Source of the DNA: UBA4421 sp002470275
GTDB taxonomy: Bacteria > Pseudomonadota > Gammaproteobacteria > Pseudomonadales > Azotimanducaceae
Assembly: GCA_913052345.1 (NCBI GenBank)
Contig: CAJXDR010000018.1
Location: forward strand, 1 to 48,218
DNA length: 48,218 nucleotides
Direction of reading: 5' to 3'
Positions 8,513 through 17,288 of this stretch are shown here, one piece after another (within the stretch, counting starts at the first letter, position 1; each line of letters begins with the position of its first letter). The notes under the pieces are model-generated. The model searched no databases. It saw only the letters and a list, made by a program, of their open reading frames with translations, and was not told where the DNA came from. Both the position numbers and the translations under genes were made by a program.

Positions 8513-10117
8513 TTAGCCTGGGGGGCTCCAGAGAAAGGTTTGCATGATGCCCTTGCCCTTAACCTCCATCTCCCCGCGTGGCTGGAGGTCAAAGCGTCCC
8601 TTAAGCAACTCAGCCGTTGCGGCTGAAACGTGAACAGCGCCGGGCAGACCATAAGATTCCATTCTGCCGGCGGTATTGACCGCATCTCCCCAGAGGTCGT
8701 AGACAAACTTCTTCTTGCCAATCACGCCCGCGACGGCTGGCCCGGAGTGGATGCCGATCCGCATCTGCAGCTGGCTCCCCTCTATCGGCGGATAATGCGT
8801 CACGAAATCCAGCATGCGGACGCCCATCTCCATAATTTTTGAGGCATGGTCGGCATCGGGCGTCGGCACGCCGCTGGCGACCATATAGTTGTCGCCAATG
8901 GTCTTAATTTTTTCTAGCCCGATGTCTTCGCAGTAGTCATCGAAGCACGTAAATATCTGATTCAGCATCTCCACAATTTTGACGGCGCCCAGCTTTTGAC
9001 TGAGCGGCGTGAAGCCAACGATATCGCCAAAGAGAATAGAGCATTCCTCTACTGCATCCGCAATGAGGTATTCGTTGGCCTTCATCCGCATGGCGATGGG
9101 TTGGGGCAGGATGTTTAGCAGCAGCTCTTCATTTCGTTGTTTTTCAGATTCGATCCGGGCGAGATGCTCCTCTTCTCGATCAAGCAGGTATTTCCTCTCG
9201 AGCGCAGAGTTAATGCGCGCCGCCAGCACCATAAAGTTAATGGGCTTGGTGATAAAGTCCTCGGCGCCGGCCTCAAGACATCGATACACCGTATCCTGCT
9301 CATCCAAAGAGGAGACCACCAACACCGGAATGTTACGTTCTCTCAGGAGGTCGTGATTGCGGCCCAGCACTTCATAGCCGCTCAGCCCGGGCATCAGTAT
9401 ATCCAAGAGGATCAAGTCCAGCTCCCGGCCAGCTGCAATCTGCGCCTCGGCCTCCTGCCCTGAATTCGCCATAATGACCTGGTGTCCAGAGGCCGTCAGT
9501 TTCCGCCGAAGATATTCTGTGTTGGCCGGATTATCGTCTACGACCAGAATGGTAGACGGGTATTTGGTTTCCAGCGCGTCCGGGGTTTCTTGAAGGGAGT
9601 CAGACAAACTGGCCACGAGTTCCAGGTCGCTCTGGGATAAAATGCCGTGGCCCACCAGGGATTCCACTGAATTCACTTTATCGCTCAGCAGGCTTTTCAG
9701 GTTTTGCTGAAGCCCCCGGGTGGCTCCATCAATGCGCTGCAAATCCTGCTCGAAGGCCTGTAGGAAGACCTGCTCGTCCAGTGCTCGAACGTGCAAAAGC
9801 GCCTCGGAAATCTTGACGATTAAGACCGCCGCCTGTCTTTCGAAGACCGCAGCCTGGGCATTCAGTTGGGCGAAGACGTCTTCCAAGGTGAAGTGATGGG
9901 AGGCGAAAACCTGGTCGATATACTTAACGATATCGTCGCCCTTGGCCTTAATGGTCTCGAGCGCCTCCAACAGTGCAGCTTTTTTCGCCAGATCATCGTC
10001 GCTAAAGTCTTCGATCTCCTCGCAAAGAAGCTCCGAAAAACCACAGATGATATTGAGGTGCGTCTTGAGATTATGGCGCACCTTCCCAATCAGAAGTTCA
10101 TTCAGCCGTTCCCCCAC
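8513..10117 (-). CDS. Response regulator-class III adenylate cyclase with an N-terminal DHp-like helix
   Basis: The 534-residue protein has three parts. Residues about 10-70 resemble the HisKA helix of histidine kinases (RHNLKTHLNIICGFSELL, with H15 where the phospho-His lies), but no HATPase follows. A receiver domain occupies about 188-305 (phospho-acceptor D239 in LLDILMP). A class III cyclase domain runs from about 355 to the end: metal-binding D365 and D409, purine-selecting K405 and D474 (the adenylate-cyclase pair; guanylate cyclases usually have Glu and Cys), and N481/R485. Product is therefore probably cAMP, with output controlled by phosphorylation. It starts at GTG 10117 with GAGAGG four bases upstream. 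Cytoplasmic; no membrane segment. Confidence 0.9.
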   Translation of the reverse strand: MGERLNELLIGKVRHNLKTHLNIICGFSELLCEEIEDFSDDDLAKKAALLEALETIKAKGDDIVKYIDQVFASHHFTLEDVFAQLNAQAAVFERQAAVLIVKISEALLHVRALDEQVFLQAFEQDLQRIDGATRGLQQNLKSLLSDKVNSVESLVGHGILSQSDLELVASLSDSLQETPDALETKYPSTILVVDDNPANTEYLRRKLTASGHQVIMANSGQEAEAQIAAGRELDLILLDILMPGLSGYEVLGRNHDLLRERNIPVLVVSSLDEQDTVYRCLEAGAEDFITKPINFMVLAARINSALERKYLLDREEEHLARIESEKQRNEELLLNILPQPIAMRMKANEYLIADAVEECSILFGDIVGFTPLSQKLGAVKIVEMLNQIFTCFDDYCEDIGLEKIKTIGDNYMVASGVPTPDADHASKIMEMGVRMLDFVTHYPPIEGSQLQMRIGIHSGPAVAGVIGKKKFVYDLWGDAVNTAGRMESYGLPGAVHVSAATAELLKGRFDLQPRGEMEVKGKGIMQTFLWSPPG

Positions 10118-10166
10118 AAGCCTCTCACCCTATTATTATTCTAAGCCTGCCTCGGAGCGCTATGCC

Positions 10167-10186
10167 GAGCGGGCCGAAACCCGCTC
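10167..10186. terminator. G+C-rich hairpin between the cyclase and the acyl-CoA dehydrogenase
   Basis: GAGCGGG-CCGAAA-CCCGCTC forms a perfect 7-bp stem with a 6-base loop just downstream of the dehydrogenase stop (minus strand). There is no clear U-run after it, so termination strength is uncertain. It could instead be an mRNA-end stabiliser. Confidence 0.35.
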
Positions 10187-10215
10187 TTAAGACCCGGCTG
10201 CTCATTCAGATCGTA

Positions 10216-11430
10216 CTACAGCCCCAGCACCAGCTTGGACATAATATTCCGCTGAATCTCATTGGAGCCAGCGTAAATGCTGACTTTTCGGGTATTGAAA
10301 TAATCCTGGGCCACGCCGTTAGACGCTTCAGGCCCAACGGGCAAGAAATTATCCCCCGGTGCGGGCGTGGATTGATCCAGCGGCATTGCATAATTGCCGC
10401 TGATTTCCAGCGCTAGCTCCGTGACCGCCTGAGCGAGCTCGGTCCCCCTAGTTTTTAGCATGGAGCTCTCTGGTCCAACGTTCTGCCCTGCCGCCAGAGC
10501 GCCCAAAATACGCAGTTCGGTATATTCCATGGCCAGGACCTGCACTTCTACCTCGTTGAAGCGACGCTGAAAATCCGGGTTCTCGGAATAGGTCTGTCCC
10601 ATGCCATCGTGTTCTGCCGCCGCCGCATGCTTGAGGTGCTCCATGGCACCCTTCAGCCCAGGGGCATAAGCATTGCCACGCTCAAATTCCAGTAGGTACT
10701 TGGCACAGGTCCAGCCCTTACCCTGCTCGCCGACCAGGTTGTCCTTGGGGACTTTCACGTTCTCCAGGTAGACCATATTGATCTCCTGGTAGCCATCGGC
10801 AGGTTGATCCAGCGTGACAATGGGCTTAACGCTAATGCCCGGGGAATTCATGTCGATCAGAATGAAGCTAATGCCCATTTGACGAATGTCTTCGTTGCTC
10901 GTTCTAACAAGACAGAACATCCAGTCGGCATACTGGGCCATGGTGGTCCAGGTCTTCACGCCGCTCACTAGATAATGGTCGCCCATATCTTCCGCCTTGG
11001 TTTTCAGAGAGGCTAAATCTGAGCCAGATCCTGGCTCGGAATACCCCTGACAGAACCAGATATCTGAATTCAGAATCGCCGGCAGAAACTTCTCTTTCTG
11101 ATGCTCAGTGCCGAACTTCATAATGACCGGGGCCACCATAGTAATGCCGAAGGGGACCACGCCTGGCGCCCCAACTCGAGCACGCTCGGCATCAAAAATA
11201 TAGCTTTGAGTCGGCGTGAAGGCTGCACCCCCATACTCGGCGGGCCAGTTCGTCGCCGCCCAGCCTTTTTCAGCCAGGCGCTTCTGCCAGGCCACCAGGT
11301 CTTCCTTGGAGAGCTTGCCCAAGGCGCTGCGCGCCTGCTTGTCACGCATCTCCTGAGGCCATGCGTCATCCAGCCAGGTACGCACCTCCTGTTGAAATGC
11401 TCGATCCTGTTCTGAGAATGTTAAGTCCAT
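10216..11430 (-). CDS. Acyl-CoA dehydrogenase (second of a pair)
   Basis: A 404-residue flavoprotein of the acyl-CoA dehydrogenase family, oxidising acyl-CoA to the 2-enoyl form in the cytoplasm. The family blocks are clear: FCQGYSEPGSGSDLASL, then a KTWTT loop, then the C-terminal IYAGSNEIQRNI. The residue in the MCAD catalytic-Glu position (YEGT in MCAD) is Ala here; an EFER segment near the centre could supply the base, as in the isovaleryl-CoA dehydrogenase type. ATG 11430 follows AGGAG at good spacing. It starts 35 bases after the upstream dehydrogenase stops, so they are likely one operon and possibly partner subunits. Similar enzymes act on branched or steroid side chains; the substrate here is unknown. 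Confidence 0.88.
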   Translation of the reverse strand: MDLTFSEQDRAFQQEVRTWLDDAWPQEMRDKQARSALGKLSKEDLVAWQKRLAEKGWAATNWPAEYGGAAFTPTQSYIFDAERARVGAPGVVPFGITMVAPVIMKFGTEHQKEKFLPAILNSDIWFCQGYSEPGSGSDLASLKTKAEDMGDHYLVSGVKTWTTMAQYADWMFCLVRTSNEDIRQMGISFILIDMNSPGISVKPIVTLDQPADGYQEINMVYLENVKVPKDNLVGEQGKGWTCAKYLLEFERGNAYAPGLKGAMEHLKHAAAAEHDGMGQTYSENPDFQRRFNEVEVQVLAMEYTELRILGALAAGQNVGPESSMLKTRGTELAQAVTELALEISGNYAMPLDQSTPAPGDNFLPVGPEASNGVAQDYFNTRKVSIYAGSNEIQRNIMSKLVLGL

Positions 11431-11464
11431 GATGACTCCTCGTCTTCGTTGGGAACGTTGGTTA

Positions 11465-13051
11465 TTACTCGCGATTTCTCGCCTGCTCAATCAGAGCCTT
11501 GCCCACCACGCGAACGGCAAGCGTTTCCTCGGCGCCTTCAAAAATAGACAGCACGCGAGCATCAGCGAAATATCGACTCACTGCAACTTCTTCGGCATAT
11601 CCCATGCCGCCGTGCAGCTGCAGAGCCTCTCGGGTTACCCATTCCGCCGAGCGGCAGGAGAATAACTTCACGAGACTCGCTTCCATCTGGCCAAGGCCGC
11701 GATCCATCAAAGCCGCCACGTGAGCGGTAAAGGCGCGACTGGCCGTAATTAGGGCGCCCATTCGCGCAATCTTCGCCAGGGACAGGGGATAGGCGGCAAT
11801 CGGGCGTCCAAAAACCTGCCGATCCTGGCTGTAGCTAATGCTGTCCTCAAGGGCGGCACGCATCAACCCGCAGGCCCGAGCGGCCGTCTGCAGACGCCCG
11901 CCCATGAATCCTCGCATAGTGAAATAGAAGCCCTTGCCCTCCCCGTCCGGACCGCCAATGAGACAGTCATCGGGCACAAAGAAATTTTCGTAGAACATCT
12001 CGAAGGAATGCATGCCGCGGTAGCCCAGCGTAGCGATGGCGCGCGCACTGAGCCGACCACCCCCAGGCTGCTGATGGTCAAAGCTACGACCGTGGAAGGC
12101 TGGTTTTTCCACGACAAAGAGCGATAGACCCTTGTGGGCCGGTTGAATATCGGCGTTGGTTCGCGCCAAAACCAACAACGCCTCCGCTGCGCCGGCATAG
12201 GTACACCAGGTCTTTCCGCCGTTGAGTAACCAGCCATCGTCCGTGGGCGTCGCTTTCAGCGCCACGGACGCCACGTCGGAGCCGGTATTGGGTTCGGTCA
12301 CAGAGACGGCGCAAAGCGTCTCCCCAGAGGCAATTTGAGGCAGCCAACGACCCTGCTGGGCATCTGTTCCCCCCTCGAGCAAGGCTCTTGCCATGATTTC
12401 CGGGCGAGTAATCAAGCTACCCGCAGCGCCCAAGGAGCCCCTGGATAGCTCTTCGGTGACGACCACCATACCCATGCTGTCCTCTGTCTCATCGGGCTTG
12501 AGTCCACCGAATCGCTGGGGGACGCTGAGACCAAAGACACCCATCTCTTTGAGCGGGTTTAGAATTTCGGCGGGCACCAGACGGTCTTCGCGATGAATGC
12601 CCTCCGCCAGCGGCTTGACCACCTCATCGCTAAAGTTTTTAAACGTGTCACGGATAATGCCCTGCTCTTCGCTTAGGGCAATCTCTGGCAGGCCCTGTTC
12701 CAGGTAGACCTTGCCCAGGGCCTTCAGCGCTGCGGGTCCGGTATGCTGGCGCAGTCCGCTTGTATCTGGCAGCTCCGCATCCACCAGCCCATAGGTTTGG
12801 GGACAGGCTGACAGTTTTTGCACAACGGACAGCGCGGTGTCCGCGGCGAAGAACAGCGTGGTCGCATCGACCTCTTCCCCGCCAGGTATGAGATTGAGAA
12901 GGGTTCGTGCCGCCATCAGTTCAGCCTTCATAAAGGCCAATTCGTAGAGCTCGATCTGGTCCTCGTCCAGATCCCCGCCCACGGCAGCACAGGCCTTGCG
13001 GACAAGCCCGTCGATTTCGGTCATGGCCTGCTCTAAACGTGCTCTGCCCAT
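11465..13051 (-). CDS. Acyl-CoA dehydrogenase with long N-terminal extension (first of a pair)
   Basis: About 528 residues, longer than the usual 380-400 because roughly 130 residues of helical sequence precede the dehydrogenase core, which starts near ALSEEQ. Core signatures include CAVSVTEPNTGSDVAS, GGKTWCTYAG and a C-terminal IFEGAEET, which carries Glu at the classical MCAD catalytic position. The start is uncertain: ATG 13051, or TTG 13057, which lies at a better distance (7 bases) from GGAGG. It precedes a second dehydrogenase by 35 bases. The helical extension may be a partner-binding or regulatory region. It is divergent from hemF. Confidence 0.85.
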   Translation of the reverse strand: MGRARLEQAMTEIDGLVRKACAAVGGDLDEDQIELYELAFMKAELMAARTLLNLIPGGEEVDATTLFFAADTALSVVQKLSACPQTYGLVDAELPDTSGLRQHTGPAALKALGKVYLEQGLPEIALSEEQGIIRDTFKNFSDEVVKPLAEGIHREDRLVPAEILNPLKEMGVFGLSVPQRFGGLKPDETEDSMGMVVVTEELSRGSLGAAGSLITRPEIMARALLEGGTDAQQGRWLPQIASGETLCAVSVTEPNTGSDVASVALKATPTDDGWLLNGGKTWCTYAGAAEALLVLARTNADIQPAHKGLSLFVVEKPAFHGRSFDHQQPGGGRLSARAIATLGYRGMHSFEMFYENFFVPDDCLIGGPDGEGKGFYFTMRGFMGGRLQTAARACGLMRAALEDSISYSQDRQVFGRPIAAYPLSLAKIARMGALITASRAFTAHVAALMDRGLGQMEASLVKLFSCRSAEWVTREALQLHGGMGYAEEVAVSRYFADARVLSIFEGAEETLAVRVVGKALIEQARNRE

Positions 13052-13207
13052 GTCCAAAGTATGCCCTCCTACGCCCGGGACCCCAAATAAAGGGTGCAAA
13101 ATGTCTCACCCTCGTGGTCATTTAAGTTAGACACCAGGTACCCTTCTCCTATGGGCTCTTGAGCCAAGAACCGTATCAGAGATAGTGCCTCATTTGGAGT
13201 TACCGCC

Positions 13208-14086
13208 ATGATCGACCAGGTCGTCACGTTCTTTACTACCCTCCAAGCGCAAATCTGCGCCGCCCTGGAGGCGGTCGACGGTGTTGGGACCTTTTCCCTT
13301 GAACGAATCGAACCACCAATGGGGGGATTAGCCCAACCACGGGTCATGGCGGGCGGGCAGCACATCGAAAAGGCGGCGGTACAGTTCACGCACTCCGTTG
13401 GGGCGTCGCTGCCCGCTGCGGCCACGGAACGCAACCCTCACCTATCGGGACTGCCCTTCCAGGCCGCAGCCATCTCTCTGATCGTTCATCCGCAAAACCC
13501 ACTGGTTCCCATCACCCATATGAACCTGCGATTTTTCTTCGTGGATGCAGAAACACCGCATTGGTATTTTGGCGGAGGCTACGACCTAACCCCCTGCTAC
13601 CCCTTCGACGACGACATTGTCCACTGGCATACCTGTGCCGCCAAGGCCGTGGGCAGCCACTATCCTCAGATGAAGACCGCCTGTGATGACTATTTTTATC
13701 TGCCCCACCGCCAGGAGTGCCGGGGCGTCGGCGGGATTTTCTTCGACGACTGGAACCAGCGGAGTTTCGAGGAGAGCTTTGCGCTGACGCGCGCCGTTGG
13801 CGATAGCTTTTTGCCAGCTTACGTGCCGATCTTTGAACGCCGGATGGAGATGCCCTTTACCGACGCTCAACGAGCCTTTCAGCTTTATCGCCGAGGTCGC
13901 TATGCAGAATTCAACCTCGCTATCGATCGAGGCACCAAATACGGGCTGCAGAGCGGCCGTCGCGTTGAGTCCGTCTTGGCCTCCCTACCGCCCCAGGTCA
14001 CCTGGATCTATAACTATCAACCCGAACCCGGCAGCCCGGAAGCACGCCTAACTGAGCACTACCTAAAGCCTCAAAAATGGATTTAA
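13208..14086 (+). CDS. hemF: Oxygen-dependent coproporphyrinogen III oxidase
   Basis: HemF converts coproporphyrinogen III to protoporphyrinogen IX by oxidative decarboxylation of two propionates, using O2, in cytoplasmic haem synthesis. The 292-residue protein matches the family length and its hallmark blocks: HMNLRFF, WYFGGGYDLTPCYPF, HRQECRGVGGIFFDDW, RRGRYAEFNL and a C-terminal PGSPEA. ATG 13208 has GGAG nine to ten bases upstream. It is transcribed away from the acyl-CoA dehydrogenases. Its presence points to aerobic growth. Confidence 0.97.
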   Translation: MIDQVVTFFTTLQAQICAALEAVDGVGTFSLERIEPPMGGLAQPRVMAGGQHIEKAAVQFTHSVGASLPAAATERNPHLSGLPFQAAAISLIVHPQNPLVPITHMNLRFFFVDAETPHWYFGGGYDLTPCYPFDDDIVHWHTCAAKAVGSHYPQMKTACDDYFYLPHRQECRGVGGIFFDDWNQRSFEESFALTRAVGDSFLPAYVPIFERRMEMPFTDAQRAFQLYRRGRYAEFNLAIDRGTKYGLQSGRRVESVLASLPPQVTWIYNYQPEPGSPEARLTEHYLKPQKWI

Positions 14087-14125
14087 AACAACTACTTATG
14101 GCGTACTTATGAATTTATTATCGAT

Positions 14126-14437
14126 TCATTCAACAATGGTCAGGCGGTCCTCGACCGAGACTACGCTGCCAGTCTGGCGGGCAATGTTGAGGGCCTTCTC
14201 CTTGGCGTAGGCCGAAGGGACGCGTCCCTTTAGCGTCACCACGCCGCGCCTCACATCCACATTGATCCGCAGCCCCTTGACCTCAGGGTCATCCACCAAG
14301 CGCGCCTTAACGGACAGGGATATTTGAGAATCATCCGCAACTTCGCCCAGGGTTCTCTTTGACCCATCCACATAGGCCTGACAGCCGATCAGCATCACAG
14401 CCATTAAGAACGCCGAGATGGGGCGGAACATACTCAT
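14126..14437 (-). CDS. Small BON-domain lipoprotein
   Basis: A 103-residue precursor with a lipoprotein signal (lipobox LIGC, Cys19) and one BON domain from about residue 36 (ISLSVKARLVDD, then GVVTLKGRV). BON lipoproteins such as OsmY/DolP relatives bind phospholipid or other envelope parts; a precise role cannot be given for a single-BON protein. AGAGAGG lies seven bases before ATG 14437. It is convergent with hemF and divergent from exbD. Confidence 0.85.
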   Translation of the reverse strand: MSMFRPISAFLMAVMLIGCQAYVDGSKRTLGEVADDSQISLSVKARLVDDPEVKGLRINVDVRRGVVTLKGRVPSAYAKEKALNIARQTGSVVSVEDRLTIVE

Positions 14438-14570
14438 TACTCAACCTCTCTTTGGGGAATTGACGACAGCGTTCATTGAACCATTGATCAGAATAAATGC
14501 AAGGTAAGCCACTGGCATCGCGGCAGCGCATGACTTAACATTCTTCCTCCTGAGGTTTAGGGAAGGACTG

Positions 14571-14984
14571 ATGAGAAGACCATTCGGGCGCGGACGCGGG
14601 GACGAGGACAAGTCGGCGATTAATTTGACCCCCATGCTCGACGTGGTGTTCATTATGCTCATCTTCTTCATCGTGACAGCCACCTTCGTTAAAGAGGTCG
14701 GCTTGGATGTCAACCAACCCGATGAAGACAAGCCCAAGACCGTCGATCCCGACAAGAAAAGCATCGTGGTGAAGATCACCAACCGAGATCGCATTCTAAT
14801 CGCCCAACGGGACGTAGACCGTCGATCCGTCAGGGCGAATATCGAGCGCCTGCATGCGGAAAACCCCGAGGCGCCCGTGATCATCCAGCCTCATCCTGAA
14901 TCCACGACAGATGTGATGATTCACATCATGGATTCGGCACGGCAAGCTGGCGTCTATAACGTCTCCTTGGCCGCCCAAAACTAA
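14571..14984 (+). CDS. exbD: ExbD/TolR-type biopolymer transport protein
   Basis: A 137-residue protein with a short basic cytoplasmic N-terminus (RRPFGRGRGDEDK), one membrane helix about 24-42 that contains the essential aspartate (NLTPMLDVVFIML, D24), and a periplasmic domain. ExbD works with ExbB and TonB to couple proton-motive force to outer-membrane transport. No ExbB or TonB gene adjoins it, which is unusual; it may serve a complex encoded elsewhere. GGAAGGA precedes ATG 14571 at good spacing. TolR is an alternative, but the sequence and lack of tol neighbours favour ExbD. Confidence 0.88.
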   Translation: MRRPFGRGRGDEDKSAINLTPMLDVVFIMLIFFIVTATFVKEVGLDVNQPDEDKPKTVDPDKKSIVVKITNRDRILIAQRDVDRRSVRANIERLHAENPEAPVIIQPHPESTTDVMIHIMDSARQAGVYNVSLAAQN

Positions 14985-15035
14985 GATAGCTGGTCCCTGA
15001 AATCGGGCATTATGCGCGGCCAACCTAACACTCCA

Positions 15036-15049
15036 GCGGGCTAACCCGC
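15036..15049 (+). repeat. Short hairpin abutting the threonine aldolase start codon
   Basis: GCGGG-CTAA-CCCGC pairs as a 5-bp stem that ends at the base before ATG 15050. The upstream arm is the only G-rich stretch near the start, so the hairpin could limit ribosome access. It may be chance. Confidence 0.25.
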
Positions 15050-16069
15050 ATGGCTGATGCACCGGCAGTGGACCTGCGAAGCGATACCGTCACCCTCCCC
15101 TCTCCGGGCATGCGGGCCGCGATGGCCAGCGCTGCCGTAGGCGATGACGTTAAGGGAGAGGATGCGACGGTGCGGGCCTTGGAACAGCAGGTTGCCCAGC
15201 ACCTGGGCAAGCAGGCAGGTCTCTTTGCGCCATCAGGCACCCAATCCAACCTCCTGGGGCTGTTCGCACATTGCGAGCGTGGAGACGAATACATTGTCGG
15301 TGACCAAGCCCATACGTATCAGTACGAGGGGGGCGGTGCTGCAGTGCTCGGCAGCATTCAGCCTCAACCGGTTGCGATGTCCCGAGACGGGACGCTCTCT
15401 CTTTCGGCCATTGAGGCCGTCATTAAACCCGAAGACTTCCATTTCGCGAAAACCCGAGTTGTTTGCCTGGAGAATACCCACGGCGGCGTGCCGCTGCCCC
15501 TGGACTATGCGCCACAGGTCCGCGACCTGTGCCAACAGCACGGCCTCAGTCTTCACCTGGACGGTGCGCGATTGCTCAACGCCGCGGTGGCTCAGGGGTA
15601 TCCTGCAGCACAACTCGCAGAACCCTTTGATTCCATTTCACTGTGCCTGTCCAAGGGCCTCGGAGCGCCCGTGGGCTCGGTTCTCGTGGGTGACGAGTCC
15701 TTCATCCAGCGCGCGAGGCGTTGGCGCAAGGTATTGGGTGGCGGCATGCGCCAGGCGGGTATCATCGCTGCAGCGGGCATCTACGCCCTCGAACACCATG
15801 TTCAGCGCCTGGCGGAAGATCATCGAAGGACCGCTGAAATAGCGCAAACGCTGGCCGAGAAATTCGGCGGCGAGTATGTTCGTTATGCCACGAATATGGT
15901 TCATCTCAGCCTGGATACCCACATCTATCAGGCCTTATGCGAGCAGCTAACGCAGCGGGGCATCGTGGTCGGTCGCCCTCGCTGGGTCGTGCATCGAGAT
16001 ATTGACGACGAAGGGGTTGCTCAAATTTGCCAGGTGATCAGGGCGTTCTCACTACAGAGCGCTGATTAA
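15050..16069 (+). CDS. ltaE: Low-specificity L-threonine aldolase
   Basis: A PLP enzyme cleaving L-threonine and L-allo-threonine to glycine and acetaldehyde in the cytoplasm. The 339 residues fit the family: DLRSDTVTLP at the N-terminus, GDDV, the FAPSGTQSN phosphate-binding region, LDGARL, and the PLP-binding lysine K202 in LSKGLGAPVGS. Ala/Gly-rich ends are normal. Its last 18 bases overlap the end of the convergent nupC gene. Adjacent exbD is upstream on the same strand after about 65 bases, with no functional link apparent. Confidence 0.93.
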   Translation: MADAPAVDLRSDTVTLPSPGMRAAMASAAVGDDVKGEDATVRALEQQVAQHLGKQAGLFAPSGTQSNLLGLFAHCERGDEYIVGDQAHTYQYEGGGAAVLGSIQPQPVAMSRDGTLSLSAIEAVIKPEDFHFAKTRVVCLENTHGGVPLPLDYAPQVRDLCQQHGLSLHLDGARLLNAAVAQGYPAAQLAEPFDSISLCLSKGLGAPVGSVLVGDESFIQRARRWRKVLGGGMRQAGIIAAAGIYALEHHVQRLAEDHRRTAEIAQTLAEKFGGEYVRYATNMVHLSLDTHIYQALCEQLTQRGIVVGRPRWVVHRDIDDEGVAQICQVIRAFSLQSAD

Positions 16070-17287
16070 ACCGACCAAGGCCCCAGTGACCAAGGTCACT
16101 GCCGTACCCGCGAGGACCGACTTAGGCGCAATAGCCAGATATTCGGCCTTTCGCTCAGGCACCAGTACGGATAAGCCACCAATTAACACCCCCAGGCTCC
16201 CTACATTGGCAAAGCCACAGAGCGCGTAAATCAGAATCAGCTGGCTCTGCGCAGAGAACTGCCCGGATATTTCGGCAAGCTGTATGTAGGCCACCAGTTC
16301 ATTCAATACCAGCTTGGTGCCTAACAGCCCGCCTGCAGGTATGGCCTCATGCCATGGAATGCCTATCAGCCAGGCGATGGGCGCAAACAGCATACCTAGC
16401 GTGCCTTGGATGGTCAGGGTCATTCCGCTGGGACTAAGATGGTCGAGGATGATGTTCCCCAGCGCAACGAAGCTGATTAACACCAGGAGCATGGCGCCCA
16501 CGTTCACCGCCAGAGCGAGCCCATCCTTGGTGCCCTGGGCTAGGGCGTCCATTGACGAGATATAGCCAAGGTCGATTTCAATATCTTGGGTACTGATGGT
16601 CCGATCCTCTGGCACAAGGATACGAGAGATATAGAGCGCACCGATCGCATTAATCATTGATGCGGTCAGGATATGACCGATCACTCCCTCCATAACGTCG
16701 GCAAGCAGGGCCGCAAACAGCACCATCACTGACCCCGCAACCGTGGACATACCCAAGGTCATGACCGTAAAAAATTCAGATCGGGTTAGGCGAGCCAAGT
16801 AGGCCCGAATAACCAAGGGCGTTTCAATCATGCCCAAGAACAGACTCGCGGCAGCCGCCGTTGCCACGGTGCCGCTAACTTTTAACGTGTTTCTGAGGGC
16901 CCAACTCAGCCCTCGAACAATGATCGAGAGTACTTTCCAGTGCCAGAGCAGGGCGACAATGACCGAGAAGACCACAACCTGGGGGAGAACTCGAAAGGCA
17001 AAAAGATAGGGCCCTTCCGGGGTGTCCAGCGCAATGGGGAAGCGATCGCCCCCAAGAAAACCAAAGAGAAATACCGTCCCCGCCCGGGTTGCTTCTTCTA
17101 TGCTCTCTATGAGGACGTTTAAGCTCAACAGCAGCTCGGCAACCCAGGTGACCTTCAGCAGCAGCAAGGCAATGACGGTCTGAAAGAGCAGGCCCATCGC
17201 AACAAAACGCCAAGAAACCTGACTTCTTGCTTCGCTGCCCAACCAACAGACAAAGAGAAGAACCGCTAACCCAAAAATAGCCTGCAT
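16052..17287 (-). CDS. nupC: Concentrative nucleoside transporter (NupC family)
   Basis: A 411-residue, highly hydrophobic inner-membrane protein with about 10-12 helices. Family landmarks are GSVMVLFAAL in the gate region, NELVAYIQLAE, and YALCGFANVGSLGVLIGGLSVLVPER near the C-terminus. It imports nucleosides with H+ or Na+. It begins one base after the phosphopantetheinyl transferase ends (17289), so the two are probably cotranscribed, and its 3' end overlaps the convergent ltaE gene. Confidence 0.93.
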   Translation of the reverse strand: MQAIFGLAVLLFVCWLGSEARSQVSWRFVAMGLLFQTVIALLLLKVTWVAELLLSLNVLIESIEEATRAGTVFLFGFLGGDRFPIALDTPEGPYLFAFRVLPQVVVFSVIVALLWHWKVLSIIVRGLSWALRNTLKVSGTVATAAAASLFLGMIETPLVIRAYLARLTRSEFFTVMTLGMSTVAGSVMVLFAALLADVMEGVIGHILTASMINAIGALYISRILVPEDRTISTQDIEIDLGYISSMDALAQGTKDGLALAVNVGAMLLVLISFVALGNIILDHLSPSGMTLTIQGTLGMLFAPIAWLIGIPWHEAIPAGGLLGTKLVLNELVAYIQLAEISGQFSAQSQLILIYALCGFANVGSLGVLIGGLSVLVPERKAEYLAIAPKSVLAGTAVTLVTGALVGLISAL

Positions 17288-17288
17288 A

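Noticed and set aside
13069..13434. 121-codon frame opposite the hemF start
   Set aside because: It is antisense to hemF, with Ala/Arg/Thr-rich sequence typical of shadows.
15036..15049. Riboswitch at threonine aldolase start
   Set aside because: A lone 5-bp stem is too small to support one.
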